This document shows, in pieces, positions 41,082-53,308 of a DNA stretch of 64,000 nucleotides (position 1 is its first letter; the number at the start of each line of letters is the position of its first letter). The translations under genes and the position numbers were made by a program. Source of the stretch: Halomonas fontilapidosi (GTDB lineage Bacteria; Pseudomonadota; Gammaproteobacteria; Pseudomonadales; Halomonadaceae); contig NZ_JACHXQ010000002.1 of NCBI RefSeq assembly GCF_014192285.1, positions 282,968 to 346,967 of the forward strand. Reading direction: 5' to 3'. The notes beneath the pieces were generated by a model. The model searched no databases. It had not been told where the DNA came from and saw only the letters and a program-made list of their open reading frames with translations.

Positions 41082-41543
41082 ATGAGTATAAAGGTTAAGC
41101 GGTTCAGAGCACAGCCCATGTCCCGACTGCTGGAAGGTCGCGGCGAACTGGGGTCACTGATGCGCATGGCCACGCTGATCGAGCGCGCCCAACGCCACCT
41201 GCGAGATCACCTGCCCGAGGATATACAAGATCACCTGTTCGTCGGCGGCTATCACCAGGGGCGGCTGGCGCTGATTACCGATCGCGCCGTCTGGCTGACC
41301 CGGCTGCGCTACGAGCAGCCTCGCCTGCTCCAGCTGCTGCACCAGCTTCCCGGCTTCGAGTCAGTGACCGGCTTCACCCTCAAGGTCCGCCCCGTGCGAC
41401 CGGCACGGCCTCCCCTGCGCCAGGTACGCCACCTGCCGGAGAAAGCAGCCGACGAGATCTCGAGCTGTGCCAAGGATGTCGATGACCCCGGGCTCAAGCA
41501 TGCCCTGGAGCGGCTGGCGGCCCACGCCGAACGTAAGCCGTAA
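41082..41543 (+). CDS. dciA: DciA-like DUF721 protein
   Basis: A 153-residue protein whose central region (RDHLPEDIQDHL, GRLALITDRAVWLTRLRYEQPRLLQLL) matches DUF721/DciA, the predicted KH-like helicase operator that helps load DnaB in bacteria without DnaC. The position between lpxC and secA is the same as in Pseudomonas. Two ATGs are possible (41082 and 41118); neither has a good ribosome-binding site, so the longer is kept. It is plus-strand, opposite both lpxC and secA. Confidence 0.85.
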   Translation: MSIKVKRFRAQPMSRLLEGRGELGSLMRMATLIERAQRHLRDHLPEDIQDHLFVGGYHQGRLALITDRAVWLTRLRYEQPRLLQLLHQLPGFESVTGFTLKVRPVRPARPPLRQVRHLPEKAADEISSCAKDVDDPGLKHALERLAAHAERKP

Positions 41544-41555
41544 AGGCAATGAGGG

Positions 41556-41682
41556 GGGGCAAGGAGCAAGGCAGGAAAGTCGTATCCCATCATGAAGCAA
41601 CCCCGCTGGCAGACCCGGCGGGGTTGATGTTCTTACAGTTTCAGGCTTCCAGGCGCAGCGCACCGCTCCTCAAGCTCCAGGT
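41556..41682. repeat. Repeat-flanked terminator region between dciA and lpxC (copy 3, degenerate)
   Basis: GGCAAGGAGCAAGGCAGGAAAG stands left of the terminator in shortened form (units of GGAGCAAGG); TTTCAGGCTTCCAGGCG and TCCTCAAGCTCCAGG stand right. It is related only loosely to the copies at 221-306 and 35405-35507, and the GGAGCAAGG part mirrors the repeat near 4902-4926. Confidence 0.4.
41598..41626. terminator. Hairpin between converging dciA and lpxC
   Basis: CAACCCCGC (41598-41606) pairs perfectly with GCGGGGTTG (41618-41626) around an 11-nt loop. Only a weak T-rich stretch follows. Likely a terminator serving both genes. Confidence 0.7.
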
Positions 41683-42593
41683 TAGGCCATGGCCGGCGCA
41701 GAGTAGGAAATCGGTGCGGTCTCGGTTGCGCCCTCGAAGGTGACGAGCTCCCAGGCCTGTGGCTGAGCCAGCAGCGCCCGACAAAGCTGATTGTTGAGGG
41801 CATGCCCGGATTTTACGCCGCGGAATTCGCCGATCAGGCTATAGCCGAGCTGGTAGAGGTCGCCGATGGCATCGAGCACCTTGTGCTTGACGAACTCGTC
41901 ATCGTAGCGAAGCCCCCCTTCGTTGACGATGCGATAGTCGTCGACCACGATGGCGTTGTCGAGGCTACCGCCTAGCGCCAGGTTGTTGGCGCGCAGATAC
42001 TCCAGATCACGCATGAAGCCGAACGTTCGGGCGCGAGACACTTCCTTGACAAAGGAAGTGGTCGAGAAGTCCACCATGGCCGTCTGCGACTGGTCCTCGA
42101 AGACCGGGTGGTCGAAGTCAATGGCGAAGGAGACCTTGAACCCTTGATGGGGCAGGAAGACCGCTTCCTTGTCGTCCTCACGCACCGCGATCTCGCGCTT
42201 GATACGGATGAACTTCTTGGCAGCGGACTGCTCGGCAATACCCGCCGACTGGATCAGGAACACGAAAGGACCCGCACTGCCATCCATGATCGGCACCTCG
42301 GGAGCGCTCAGATCGACGTAGGCATTGTCGATACCCAAGCCGGCGAAGGCCGACATCAGATGCTCGACGGTGGCGACCTTCGCCCCGCCGGCAGAGAGCG
42401 CGGTGCATAGAGTCGTGTCGGTGACATGCTCGGCCCGCGCCGGAATCTGCACCTCGGGCGTCAAATCGGTACGCACGAACACGATGCCGGTATCCACCGG
42501 TGCCGGTCGAAGCGTCAGGTAGACCTTCTTGCCGGAGTGCAGGCCGACGCCGGTGGCGCGGATGACGTTCTTCAGGGTACGTTGTCTGATCAT
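41682..42593 (-). CDS. lpxC: UDP-3-O-acyl-N-acetylglucosamine deacetylase
   Basis: A 303-residue zinc deacetylase for the committed step of lipid A synthesis. Zinc ligands are His78 in [15 protein letters not shown] and His/Asp in [16 protein letters not shown]; the substrate-binding [12 protein letters not shown] start is intact. The ATG at 42593 ([21 protein letters not shown]) is chosen over 42614 by comparison with E. coli (305 residues). It is downstream of ftsZ, as in E. coli and Pseudomonas, with its own promoter. The E. coli C-terminal FtsH-degradation tail differs here, ending SYSAPAMA. Confidence 0.96.
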   Translation of the reverse strand: MIRQRTLKNVIRATGVGLHSGKKVYLTLRPAPVDTGIVFVRTDLTPEVQIPARAEHVTDTTLCTALSAGGAKVATVEHLMSAFAGLGIDNAYVDLSAPEVPIMDGSAGPFVFLIQSAGIAEQSAAKKFIRIKREIAVREDDKEAVFLPHQGFKVSFAIDFDHPVFEDQSQTAMVDFSTTSFVKEVSRARTFGFMRDLEYLRANNLALGGSLDNAIVVDDYRIVNEGGLRYDDEFVKHKVLDAIGDLYQLGYSLIGEFRGVKSGHALNNQLCRALLAQPQAWELVTFEGATETAPISYSAPAMA

Positions 42594-42627
42594 GGTCAGT
42601 CGCCAGGCAGTCATTGGTTATCAAACA

Positions 42628-42650
42628 CCGTTCACTATAACACCGAACGG
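42628..42650 (-). promoter_or_regulatory. lpxC promoter with an inverted repeat over the -10 element
   Basis: On the minus strand an extended -10 TGTTATAGT (TATAGT at 42639-42634) is seen; a -35 is poor (TTTGTT with 18-bp spacing). CCGTTC (42628-42633) and GAACGG (42645-42650) form an inverted repeat that brackets the -10, which looks like an operator. Confidence 0.5.
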
Positions 42651-42704
42651 GCGTTTCAACAAAGAAAGCTCACCCGGCGCCCGCTATACCCGAGATAGCC
42701 CGGA

Positions 42705-43877
42705 TCAATCGGCCTGCCGTCTCAGGAAGGCCGGAATGTCCAGATAATCATCCAGCTCCTGTGACTTGCGCTTTTCGGACTGCGGCCGTGCCGCCTCCTG
42801 GGGCTCAGGCTTGGGCGCCGTGGCCTGACCCCGGCTAACCGCCGCCTGCGGACGCTGGCGATAGCCGCTGGCCTCGGTACGACGCGCGGTCTCTCGGGCT
42901 GCGGGCTTCTGCGCCTTGTTGCCTTCGAGCCCTGCCGCCACCACGGTGACACGCAGCTCGTCGGTCATGTCCATGTCGATGGACGTCCCCACCACGATGG
43001 TGGCGTCCTGGGAGGCGAACTCCTGGACAGTGGCACCCACATCATTGAACTCGCCGATGGAGAGGTCCGGACCGGCGGTGATATTGACCAGGATCCCGCG
43101 GGCACCGTGCAGGTCGATATCCTCAAGCAGCGGACTGCGGATCGCCTTCTCGGCGGCCTCGCGGGCGCGATTCTCGCCGGTGGCGCCACCGGTGCCCATC
43201 ATCGCCATGCCCATCTCGGACATCACGGTGCGCACGTCGGCGAAGTCGACGTTGATGATACCGGGACTGGTGATCAGCTCGGCGATGCCCTGCACGGCCC
43301 CGAGCAGCACGTCGTTGGCGGCACTGAAGGCGGTGAGCAGGGTCGCGCTCTTGCCCAGCACCGAGAGCAGCTTCTCGTTAGGGATGGTGATCAGCGAGTC
43401 GACGTGTTCGGAGAGCTCCTTCATGCCCTCCTCGGCGGCGCGCATGCGCTTGGGCCCCTCGAAGGGGAAGGGGCGGGTCACCACCGCCACGGTGAGGATG
43501 CCCAGTTCCTTGGCCACCTGGGCGACGACGGGTGCGCCACCGGTGCCCGTACCGCCGCCCATGCCGGCGGTGATGAAGACCATGTCGGCGCCGCCGAGCA
43601 GTTCCGCGATGCGCTCGCGATCCTCCATGGCGGCCTGACGGCCGACATCAGGGTTAGCGCCGGCCCCAAGGCCCTTGGTGATCTCGCTGCCTAGCTGGAG
43701 TACCGTCTTGGCGGCGACCCGCTTGAGGGCCTGGGCATCGGTATTGGCGCAGATGAACTCGACACCCTCGATGTTGCTCTCGACCATGTGGTTGACAGCA
43801 TTGCCGCCACCACCCCCGACACCGATGACCTTGATGACCGCACTACTTGAGGGTGCGCTATCTACCAGTTCGAACAT
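42705..43877 (-). CDS. ftsZ: Cell division GTPase FtsZ
   Basis: A 390-residue tubulin homologue that forms the Z ring. The N-terminal [16 protein letters not shown], the GTP-binding [13 protein letters not shown], and the T7 synergy loop [15 protein letters not shown] are intact. A linker rich in Ala, Pro and Gln follows (about 320-375), and the C-terminal [15 protein letters not shown] is the FtsA/ZipA-binding peptide. The ATG at 43877 gives the standard start [15 protein letters not shown]; upstream open frame is not coding. Confidence 0.98.
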   Translation of the reverse strand: MFELVDSAPSSSAVIKVIGVGGGGGNAVNHMVESNIEGVEFICANTDAQALKRVAAKTVLQLGSEITKGLGAGANPDVGRQAAMEDRERIAELLGGADMVFITAGMGGGTGTGGAPVVAQVAKELGILTVAVVTRPFPFEGPKRMRAAEEGMKELSEHVDSLITIPNEKLLSVLGKSATLLTAFSAANDVLLGAVQGIAELITSPGIINVDFADVRTVMSEMGMAMMGTGGATGENRAREAAEKAIRSPLLEDIDLHGARGILVNITAGPDLSIGEFNDVGATVQEFASQDATIVVGTSIDMDMTDELRVTVVAAGLEGNKAQKPAARETARRTEASGYRQRPQAAVSRGQATAPKPEPQEAARPQSEKRKSQELDDYLDIPAFLRRQAD

Positions 43878-43911
43878 AAGTCCCGTCTCCTGGACCGCGG
43901 CCGCGGTCCTG

Positions 43912-45201
43912 TCAGAAATTTCCTTTGAACCAGCCCTTGATCCTTGCCAGCGCCGGAATCCCTTCCCCTGAATCACGCCGGGTGATGTCGTCACGCCTCG
44001 GTTGCGCCGGGATAATGCCGCCAGCCCCCTGGCGGCCATGCCCTTGACGGGTTTCCTGTAGAGCGTAATGCAGCAAACCGACACCCGTCGAATAAATCGG
44101 GTTGCGAACCACATCCGCCAAGCCGCGCACGTTCTGCGGACAAGCAATGCGGACCGGCATATGGAAGATCTCCTCGGCCAGTTCCACGACGCCCTCCATG
44201 CGCGAGGTGCCACCGGTAAGCACCACGCCAGCGGCCACGAGATCCTCATAGCCGCTGCGTCGCAGTTCGTCACGCACCAGGGTGAAGAGCTCCTCGTAAC
44301 GCGGCTCCACCACCTCGGCCAGTGACTGGCGAGACAGGTCCCGGGCCGGCCGGTCGCCCACGCTGGGCACCTTGATCATCTCGTCGCTGGCGGCCAACTG
44401 CGTCAGCGCACAGGCATACTTGACCTTGATTTCCTCGGCATGCTGGGTAGGCGTGCGCAGCGCCATGGCAATATCGTTGGTGACCTGGTCACCGGCGATG
44501 GGGATCACCGAGGTATGACGGATAGCACCCTCGGTGAACACCGCGATATCGGTGGTACCACCGCCGATGTCCACCATGCAGACCCCCAGCTCACGCTCAT
44601 CCTCGGTGAGGACTGCGTGGCTCGAGGCCAGCTGTTCGAGGATGATCGAATCCACCTCGAGGCCACAGCGGCGCACACACTTTTCGATATTCTGAACGGC
44701 ATTGAGGGCAGCAGTGACCAGATGGACACGCGCCTCGAGGCGCACGCCAGACATGCCCAAGGGTTCCCGAATCCCCCCCTGCGTATCGATGGCAAACTCC
44801 TGAGGCAGGACATGCAATACACGCTGGCCTTCCGAAATCGCTCGCGCACGCGCAGAGTCGATGACGCGCTCGATATCCGAGGGGGCCACTTCGCGCTCCT
44901 TGATGGCGACCACACCGTCCGAGTTCATCGAACTGATGTGGCTGCCGGCAATGCCCACGTTGACCGAATGGATGTCACAGCCGGCCATCAATTCGGCTTC
45001 TTCCACGGCACGCTGGATGGACTGCACCGTGGACTCGATATTGATCACCACGCCTTTCTTCATGCCGCGTGACGGGTGTGAGCCGATACCGGCAATTTCG
45101 ATCCCACCATCATCGGTGGGCTGCCCCACGATCGCCACGACCTTGGATGTTCCGATATCCAGCCCGACTACCATATTGGACACATTGGATGGACCTGACA
45201 T
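43912..45201 (-). CDS. ftsA: Cell division protein FtsA
   Basis: A 429-residue actin-like protein that tethers FtsZ to the membrane. ATPase motifs [14 protein letters not shown] (phosphate 1), [14 protein letters not shown] (phosphate 2) and [10 protein letters not shown] are clear; the C-terminal [11 protein letters not shown] is the amphipathic membrane helix. The ATG at 45201 follows GAGGAG. A promoter-like element and inverted repeat lie about 70-95 bp upstream in the ftsQ-ftsA gap. Confidence 0.97.
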   Translation of the reverse strand: MSGPSNVSNMVVGLDIGTSKVVAIVGQPTDDGGIEIAGIGSHPSRGMKKGVVINIESTVQSIQRAVEEAELMAGCDIHSVNVGIAGSHISSMNSDGVVAIKEREVAPSDIERVIDSARARAISEGQRVLHVLPQEFAIDTQGGIREPLGMSGVRLEARVHLVTAALNAVQNIEKCVRRCGLEVDSIILEQLASSHAVLTEDERELGVCMVDIGGGTTDIAVFTEGAIRHTSVIPIAGDQVTNDIAMALRTPTQHAEEIKVKYACALTQLAASDEMIKVPSVGDRPARDLSRQSLAEVVEPRYEELFTLVRDELRRSGYEDLVAAGVVLTGGTSRMEGVVELAEEIFHMPVRIACPQNVRGLADVVRNPIYSTGVGLLHYALQETRQGHGRQGAGGIIPAQPRRDDITRRDSGEGIPALARIKGWFKGNF

Positions 45202-45269
45202 GAGCCGGGAAGTCTCCTCGAACCTGACCCCGAAGGGGAAGAATAATCCTGAATAGCAGGCTCGGACCA

Positions 45270-45295
45270 ATTATAGGAACAACTTTACATGTTCC
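45270..45295 (-). promoter_or_regulatory. ftsAZ promoter -10 with adjoining inverted repeat
   Basis: On the minus strand a perfect -10 TATAAT (45275-45270) is preceded directly by GGAACA-N8-TGTTCC (45295-45276). The -35 position lacks a good hexamer, so an activator or operator role for the inverted repeat is possible. The predicted start leaves a leader of about 60 nt. The other 90 bp of the gap show nothing clear. Confidence 0.5.
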
Positions 45296-45394
45296 ACCAG
45301 CCCGATTGCTGAATCATCCGACACGATACGGCGAATTTGTCACGAAAGAAACACCCGAAATGCCGCCCAGACACCCCCAATGTCGCCAGACCCT

Positions 45395-46120
45395 TCAGCT
45401 GTCCGCCGCACTCTCTTCCCCGGGCGGCTCGGTCTGACCATGCCAGGCGACCGCGACACCATTGGGATAGCGCAGGTCGATGTAGCGAATGTGCGATGCC
45501 AAGGGCCCCAACTCGCGCTGCCAGGCGGCGGCCAGACGTCCCAGGCGAGCGGCGCGATCATTGCGACCGAGCATCACCCAGACGCCGCTGGCAAGCTGGA
45601 AGCGCCAGGCCCCGCGCGGTTCCAGCCGCAGCTGGCGCACCTCGAGCCCCTGGGTGGCAAACTGCGCGGCGAGCCGGGCATGGTAGCCCAGCACTTCGGT
45701 CCCGCTGCCGGGTGGGCCGGCAAGGTCCGGCAGGTCCGCGGGCGGTGACACCGGGCCGAAGGTGAAGGGCTCACCCTCGGGGTTGAGCAGCTGCGTGTCG
45801 TTCCAGCGCGCCACCGGCACCTGCTCGACCAGCTCGAAGGTCAGCGCATCGGGCCATTCGCGGCTGACGCGCACTTCGGCCAGCCAGCCGATATCCCGGG
45901 CCTGCTGGCGCAGCGCGGGCAGGTCCACGGCGAGCCAGGTCTGTCCCTGGATCAGGGGGGCCAGCCGGCTGCGCAGGTAGTCGGCACTGACGTGATGGAG
46001 CTCTCCGCCTACCGAAACTCGCTCGATGGGCCGGTCGAGCCAGACCCATAGCGCCCGCCCGCCGGCACCCAGCAGCAGGGCAAGCAGCAGCACACCGACG
46101 AAGCCTCCACGTGCCGCCAT
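45395..46120 (-). CDS. ftsQ: Cell division protein FtsQ
   Basis: A 241-residue bitopic membrane protein: very short cytoplasmic N-terminus, one transmembrane helix (about 7-28), a POTRA domain (IERVSVGGELHHVSADYLRSRL, about 31-100) and the beta domain (WVMLGRNDRAARLGRLA, YIDLRYPNGVAVAW). It links FtsA/FtsZ to FtsBL and FtsWI. The cytoplasmic part is shorter than in E. coli. It starts 3 bp after ddlB. Confidence 0.93.
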   Translation of the reverse strand: MAARGGFVGVLLLALLLGAGGRALWVWLDRPIERVSVGGELHHVSADYLRSRLAPLIQGQTWLAVDLPALRQQARDIGWLAEVRVSREWPDALTFELVEQVPVARWNDTQLLNPEGEPFTFGPVSPPADLPDLAGPPGSGTEVLGYHARLAAQFATQGLEVRQLRLEPRGAWRFQLASGVWVMLGRNDRAARLGRLAAAWQRELGPLASHIRYIDLRYPNGVAVAWHGQTEPPGEESAADS

Positions 46121-46123
46121 GGG

Positions 46124-48508
<2,385 letters not shown>

Positions 48509-48519
<11 letters not shown>

Positions 48520-49597
48520 AACCTGTCTCCATGCAACCGGCCACCAGGCGCTCGACGGCATCCAGATGGGCACAGCCACGTGCCCTGGCTGCCATGGTGG
48601 CGAGAGTGTCGGGATCCAGCAGCGACGCTAGGCACTCGGCCAGCGCCGCCGCGCTCATTTCCTGCTGGGGCATCAGTCGCGCCGCCTGTCCCTCCACAAG
48701 GACCCGGGCGTTGGCCGTCTGATGGTCGTCCACCGCGTGGGGAAAGGGCACGAACAGCGCCGGTTTGGCCGCGGCAGCCAGCTCCGCCACGGTCAGGGCC
48801 CCGGCCCGACATACCACCAGGTCGGCCCAGGCATAGGCGCCGGCCATGTCGTCGATGAAGGCCGTCACCTCGGCGACGACCCCCTGCCCGTCGTAGGCAT
48901 GGCGGGTCGCCGCCTCCTTGTCGCGGCCGGCCTGGTGCCAGACCTCGGGACGATGCGCCTCGGGCAACCGGGCGAGCGCCTCGGGCAGTCGTGCGTTGAG
49001 GGCCTGTGCCCCCAGGGAACCGCCCACGACCAATAACCGCAGGCGCCGTCCGGCCATCTCACCGGCGCGTCGCGGGGCTTCGCCCAGCCGTGCGATCTCA
49101 TCACGCACCGGGTTGCCGACCACTTCGGCCCGGCCGGGGAAGGCCTGGGGGAAGGCCGCATAGACACGGCGCGCCAAGCGTGACAGCACCCGGTTGGTCA
49201 GCCCCGCCACGGCGTTCTGCTCGTGGATCACCAGCGGACGGCGGACCAGCCAGGCCGCCAGACCGCCGGGGCCGCTGGCGAAGCCGCCCAGCCCGACCAC
49301 CAGCTGAGGGTCGACGTCGCGGATGACCCGCCCCGCCTGCCATACCGCCCGGACCAGGTTGAAAGGGGCCAGCAGCCAGCCAGTCAGGCCATTGCCACGC
49401 AGCCCGCTCACCGCGATGCGGTGCAGCGGAATGCCGGCCTCGGGCACCAGGCGATTCTCGATGCCGCGCGGGCTGCCCAGCCAGGCAACCTCGACACCCT
49501 CGGCCACCAGGCCGCGGGCCAGCGACAGGGCCGGGATGACGTGGCCACCGGTCCCCCCGGCCATGATCAGTGCGCGGTGTCCCTCGCGTCGGCTCAT
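48509..49597 (-). CDS. murG: Undecaprenyldiphospho-muramoylpentapeptide N-acetylglucosaminyltransferase
   Basis: A 362-residue GT28 glycosyltransferase that converts lipid I to lipid II on the inner face of the membrane. Diagnostic motifs: [16 protein letters not shown] (G-loop 1), [40 protein letters not shown] (G-loop) and [14 protein letters not shown]. The ATG overlaps the ftsW stop as ATGA. An upstream open frame to 50563 is only a shadow of ftsW. Confidence 0.96.
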
Positions 49598-50805
49598 GTT
49601 GCGCGTCCTTGTGTGCTGTCGGGCGATGGCGCCCGGGAAGCCGTGGGCCTGGCGCGGCGCTGGGCCAGCCGCGTCTCGATGTCGGCGCGCAGCAGCAGCG
49701 CCACCATCGTGCAGCTCACCACCAGGCTCGAGCCCCCGTAGCTGAGCAGCGGCAGGGTCAGCCCCTTGGTCGGCAGCATGCCAGTGCTCACGGCGATGTT
49801 GATGAAGGCCTGGGCGCCCAGGACCAGGGCAAAACCGTAACTGAGGTAGGCGGCGAAGCACAGGCCGGCCAGTTCGGCCCGCCGCCCCACCGCCATGGCG
49901 CGCCAGATCAGCAGGGCAAAGAGCCCCACCACAGCGATGGCGCCCAGCAGACCGAGCTCTTCGGCCAGCACCGCGAAGACGAAGTCCGTGTGGGCCTCGG
50001 GCAGGTAAAACAGCTTCTGCACGCTGTTGCCTAGCCCCATGCCCAGCCAGTGCCCGCGCCCGAAGGCGATCAGCGCCTGAGTCAGCTGGTAGCCGCTGGC
50101 AAACTGGTCGGCCCAGGGGTCGGCGAAACTGGTCAGGCGTGCCATCCGGTAGGGTTCGGCGACGGCGGCCAGCAGCCCTAGGGCCCCCACCACCAGCAGC
50201 AGCGCCAGGAAACGCCCCCAGGGGGCACCGGCCATCAGTAACATGCCCATCACCGCACCGGTCATCACCACCACGGCACCGTAGTCGGGTTCGAGGATCA
50301 GCAAGCCGGCGATCACCGCCATCACCGCCAGGGGCCGCAGGAAGGCGCCCCACTGACGACGCACCTGGGGCAGGAAGCGTTCCAGGTAGCCGGCCAGATA
50401 GACGACCAGGCAGAACTTGGCGACCTCGGAGGCCTGAAGGTTGAACGGCACCCCGGGCAGCGAGAGCCAGCGCCGGCTGCCGTTGACCTCGCGTCCGACC
50501 AGCAGTACCAGCAGCAGCAGGGACAGCCCTACCAGCAGCAGCAGCGGGCCATTGACCTTCCACCAGGCGAGAGGCACGCGCAAGGCCAGTGCTCCGACTC
50601 CCAGCGCCCCCAGCAGGAAGATGCCGTGACGAAGGCTGAAATACCAGGCATTGCCGGTAAGGCTCGAGGCCACCTCGCTGGACGCCGAGGTCACCATGAT
50701 CCAGCCAATCAGCAACAGGGCAAAGGCCGCCAACACCAGCCAGCCATCGAAAGCCTGTTCGGCGGTGCTCAGTCGCCGGGCCAGGCGGGAGAGTCGCTGC
50801 GTCAT
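49594..50805 (-). CDS. ftsW: Peptidoglycan glycosyltransferase FtsW
   Basis: A 403-residue SEDS-family polytopic membrane protein (about ten helices) that polymerises septal glycan with FtsI. Hallmarks: WIMVTSASSEVA, NGSRRWLSLPGVPFNLQASEVAK, LEPDYGAVVVM, AHTDFVFAVLAEELGLLGA and PTKGLTLPLLSYGGSS. It overlaps murD by 4 nt. Confidence 0.96.
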   Translation of the reverse strand: MTQRLSRLARRLSTAEQAFDGWLVLAAFALLLIGWIMVTSASSEVASSLTGNAWYFSLRHGIFLLGALGVGALALRVPLAWWKVNGPLLLLVGLSLLLLVLLVGREVNGSRRWLSLPGVPFNLQASEVAKFCLVVYLAGYLERFLPQVRRQWGAFLRPLAVMAVIAGLLILEPDYGAVVVMTGAVMGMLLMAGAPWGRFLALLLVVGALGLLAAVAEPYRMARLTSFADPWADQFASGYQLTQALIAFGRGHWLGMGLGNSVQKLFYLPEAHTDFVFAVLAEELGLLGAIAVVGLFALLIWRAMAVGRRAELAGLCFAAYLSYGFALVLGAQAFINIAVSTGMLPTKGLTLPLLSYGGSSLVVSCTMVALLLRADIETRLAQRRARPTASRAPSPDSTQGRAT

Positions 50806-52178
50806 GTCACCTCCCCGGCCAGTCGCCTCACTGCCCCGCAGAAGGCCGCGCCACGCGCCTGATAGTCGCTGAACTGGTCCAGGCTGGCACAGGCCGGGGA
50901 CAACAGCACACAGTCCCCGGCCATGGCGATGTCTGCTGCCCTTGCCACCGCGGCCTGCAGATCCTCGACCCGGGTCACCGGTAGCCGGCCACGCAGGGCA
51001 TCCTCCAAACGCCCGGCATCCCGGCCGAAGAGGATCGCCCCACGACCGTAGCGCGCCAGGGGCGCCGCCAGCGGGCGAAAGTCGGCCCCCTTGCCCACGC
51101 CACCGGCCAGCAGGATCAGGCGCCCCTCGAGGGTCGGCCCGAGTCCGTCAATGGCGGCCAGGGTCGCACCGACATTGGTGCCCTTGGAGTCGTTGATCCA
51201 GCGCACGCCGTCGACCTCGGCCACCAATTCGCCGCGATGGGGCAGGCCAGGGAAGCGGCGCAGCACCGCGACCATCACCGCCAGCGGCAGCCCCAGGTGG
51301 TGGCCCATGGCCAGCGCCGCGAGGGCGTTGGCCTGGTTGTGGCGTCCCGGCAGGCGCATCTCGTCGGCCGGCATCAGCGGCGTGTCGCCGTGCATCAGCC
51401 AGTCACGACCATCGCGCCGCGCGATGCCCCATTCATCGCCCTCGGGAAGGCGGGTGGTGAAACGATCCTGGGCCGGCAACGCCGTCGCCGGCCAGGTCGA
51501 GGGGTCCTCGGCATTGACCACCGCGTGCCGCGCGCCGCGGAAGATGCCCCGCTTCGCGGCCCGATAGCCCGCCATGTCGCCATGGCGGTCCAGGTGGTCC
51601 TCCGAGAGATTGAGAAAGGCAGCTGTCTCGGCCCCCAGACATGGCGTGGTCTCGAGCTGGAAGCTGGAAAGCTCCAGCACGAAGAGCTCGGCGTCAGGTG
51701 TCGTCGCGAGCAGGTCGAGCGCCGGCGTCCCGAGGTTGCCGCCCACGGCGACGCGCACCCCGGCCTCGCGAGCCATCTCGCCGACCAGGGTAGTCACGGT
51801 GGACTTGGCGTTGGAGCCGGTGATGGCCGCAATGGGCGCCCGTGCCGCGCGAACGAACAGCGCGATCTCCCCGACCAGAACCGGCTCGCCGGTGGCGTCG
51901 CGCGTGCGCCCCGCGAGGGCTTCGAGCCCCGGCATTTGCGGATCGACGCCGGGGCTCACCACCGCCTCCTCCACCTCGGCGAGGTCCAGGTCGGTGAGCG
52001 GGCCGCAGTGAATCACGACGCCAGGATGAGCCGCCCGGACGTCATCCAGGCCGGGCGGCCTCTCGCGCGTATCGGCGACCATGAAGGGCACGCCGAGACG
52101 GCCGAGGTGACGGCAGATGGCCCGCCCGGAGAGCCCGAGCCCGACCACCAGCGTCGTTCCCTTCGGCACCTTGACCAT
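50802..52178 (-). CDS. murD: UDP-N-acetylmuramoylalanine--D-glutamate ligase
   Basis: A 458-residue Mur ligase adding D-Glu. Motifs: GLGLSGRAICRHLGRLG, ATP loop AITGSNAKSTVTTLVGE (Asn in place of the commoner Gly before the AK, normal for MurD), NLSEDHLDRHGDM, NDSKGTNVGATLAA. The ATG at 52178 has AAGGAG at 6 nt, an ideal site; longer upstream frames are noncoding. It follows mraY by 38 bp. Confidence 0.96.
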   Translation of the reverse strand: MVKVPKGTTLVVGLGLSGRAICRHLGRLGVPFMVADTRERPPGLDDVRAAHPGVVIHCGPLTDLDLAEVEEAVVSPGVDPQMPGLEALAGRTRDATGEPVLVGEIALFVRAARAPIAAITGSNAKSTVTTLVGEMAREAGVRVAVGGNLGTPALDLLATTPDAELFVLELSSFQLETTPCLGAETAAFLNLSEDHLDRHGDMAGYRAAKRGIFRGARHAVVNAEDPSTWPATALPAQDRFTTRLPEGDEWGIARRDGRDWLMHGDTPLMPADEMRLPGRHNQANALAALAMGHHLGLPLAVMVAVLRRFPGLPHRGELVAEVDGVRWINDSKGTNVGATLAAIDGLGPTLEGRLILLAGGVGKGADFRPLAAPLARYGRGAILFGRDAGRLEDALRGRLPVTRVEDLQAAVARAADIAMAGDCVLLSPACASLDQFSDYQARGAAFCGAVRRLAGEVT

Positions 52179-52216
52179 GTTGAGCTCCTTGCGGATGGCG
52201 ACTCGGCGCCCGGGAA

Positions 52217-53299
52217 TCAGCGGACCTTGAGCGTGGCCAGGCCGATCAGCACCAGCACCACGGTGATGATCCAGAAGCGCACGATGACCCGTGGCTCCGG
52301 CCAGCCCTTGAGCTCGTAGTGGTGGTGCAGCGGCGCCATGCGGAAGATGCGCCGCCCGGTGAGCTTGTAGGAGCCGACCTGCAGGATGACCGAGACGGTC
52401 TCCATGACGAAGATACCGCCCATGATGAACAGCACGATCTCCTGCCGCACGATCACCGCCACTACGCCGAGCGCGGCCCCCAGTGCCAGGGCCCCGACGT
52501 CGCCCATGAAGACCTGGGCCGGGTAGGTGTTGAACCACAGAAAGCCCAGCCCGGCCCCGGCGATGGTGGCACAGAACACGGCCAGCTCGCCGGCGCCGGG
52601 GATGAAGGGAATCTGCAGGTAATCGGCGAACACCGTGTTGCCGGTGGCATAGGCGAATACCGCCAGGCCCATGGCCACCAGCACCGTGGGCATGATTGCC
52701 AGACCATCGAGGCCGTCAGTGAGGTTGACCGCATTGGAGCTGCCGACGATCACCAGGTAGGTGAGCACCATGTAGAACACCCCGAGGGGCAGCACGAACT
52801 CCTTGAACAGCGGCACGATCAAGCTGGTCTCCACCGGCGAGGCGGCGGTGACGTAGAGCAGCACCGCGGCCGCCACGCCGATCAACGACTGCCAGAAATA
52901 CTTCCAGCGTGCCGGCAAGCCGCGGGGATTTTTCTCGACGACCTTGCGGTAGTCGTCCACCCAGCCGATGGCACCGAAGCCCAGGGTCACCGCCAGCACC
53001 AGCCAGACGTAGTGGTTGGTAAGGTCGCCCCACAGCAGGGTGCTCACGGCGATGGCCATCAGGATCATCGCGCCGCCCATGGTCGGCGTGCCGGCCTTGG
53101 AGAGGTGGGACTGGGGGCCATCATCGCGCACCGCCTGCCCGATCTGGCGCTCCACCAGGCGGCGGATCATCACCGGCCCCAGCCACAGGCAGAGCACCAG
53201 GGCGGTCAGGGTGCCCAGGATCATGCGCAGGGTCAGATAGTTGAAGACGTTGAAGGCAGTCTGGAATTGCGCCAGGAAATCAGCCAGAAAGAGCAGCAT
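52217..53299 (-). CDS. mraY: Phospho-N-acetylmuramoyl-pentapeptide-transferase
   Basis: A 360-residue ten-helix membrane enzyme making lipid I from UDP-MurNAc-pentapeptide and undecaprenyl phosphate. Conserved elements: [30 protein letters not shown] (Asp pair), [14 protein letters not shown], and [14 protein letters not shown] near the C-terminus. It sits between murF and murD as is standard. Confidence 0.97.
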   Translation of the reverse strand: MLLFLADFLAQFQTAFNVFNYLTLRMILGTLTALVLCLWLGPVMIRRLVERQIGQAVRDDGPQSHLSKAGTPTMGGAMILMAIAVSTLLWGDLTNHYVWLVLAVTLGFGAIGWVDDYRKVVEKNPRGLPARWKYFWQSLIGVAAAVLLYVTAASPVETSLIVPLFKEFVLPLGVFYMVLTYLVIVGSSNAVNLTDGLDGLAIMPTVLVAMGLAVFAYATGNTVFADYLQIPFIPGAGELAVFCATIAGAGLGFLWFNTYPAQVFMGDVGALALGAALGVVAVIVRQEIVLFIMGGIFVMETVSVILQVGSYKLTGRRIFRMAPLHHHYELKGWPEPRVIVRFWIITVVLVLIGLATLKVR

Positions 53300-53308
53300 G
53301 TATCGCGT

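Noticed and set aside
42651..42704. Hairpin after ftsZ as a terminator
   Set aside because: Only a 5-bp GCTAT/ATAGC stem with no proper U-run; too weak to call.
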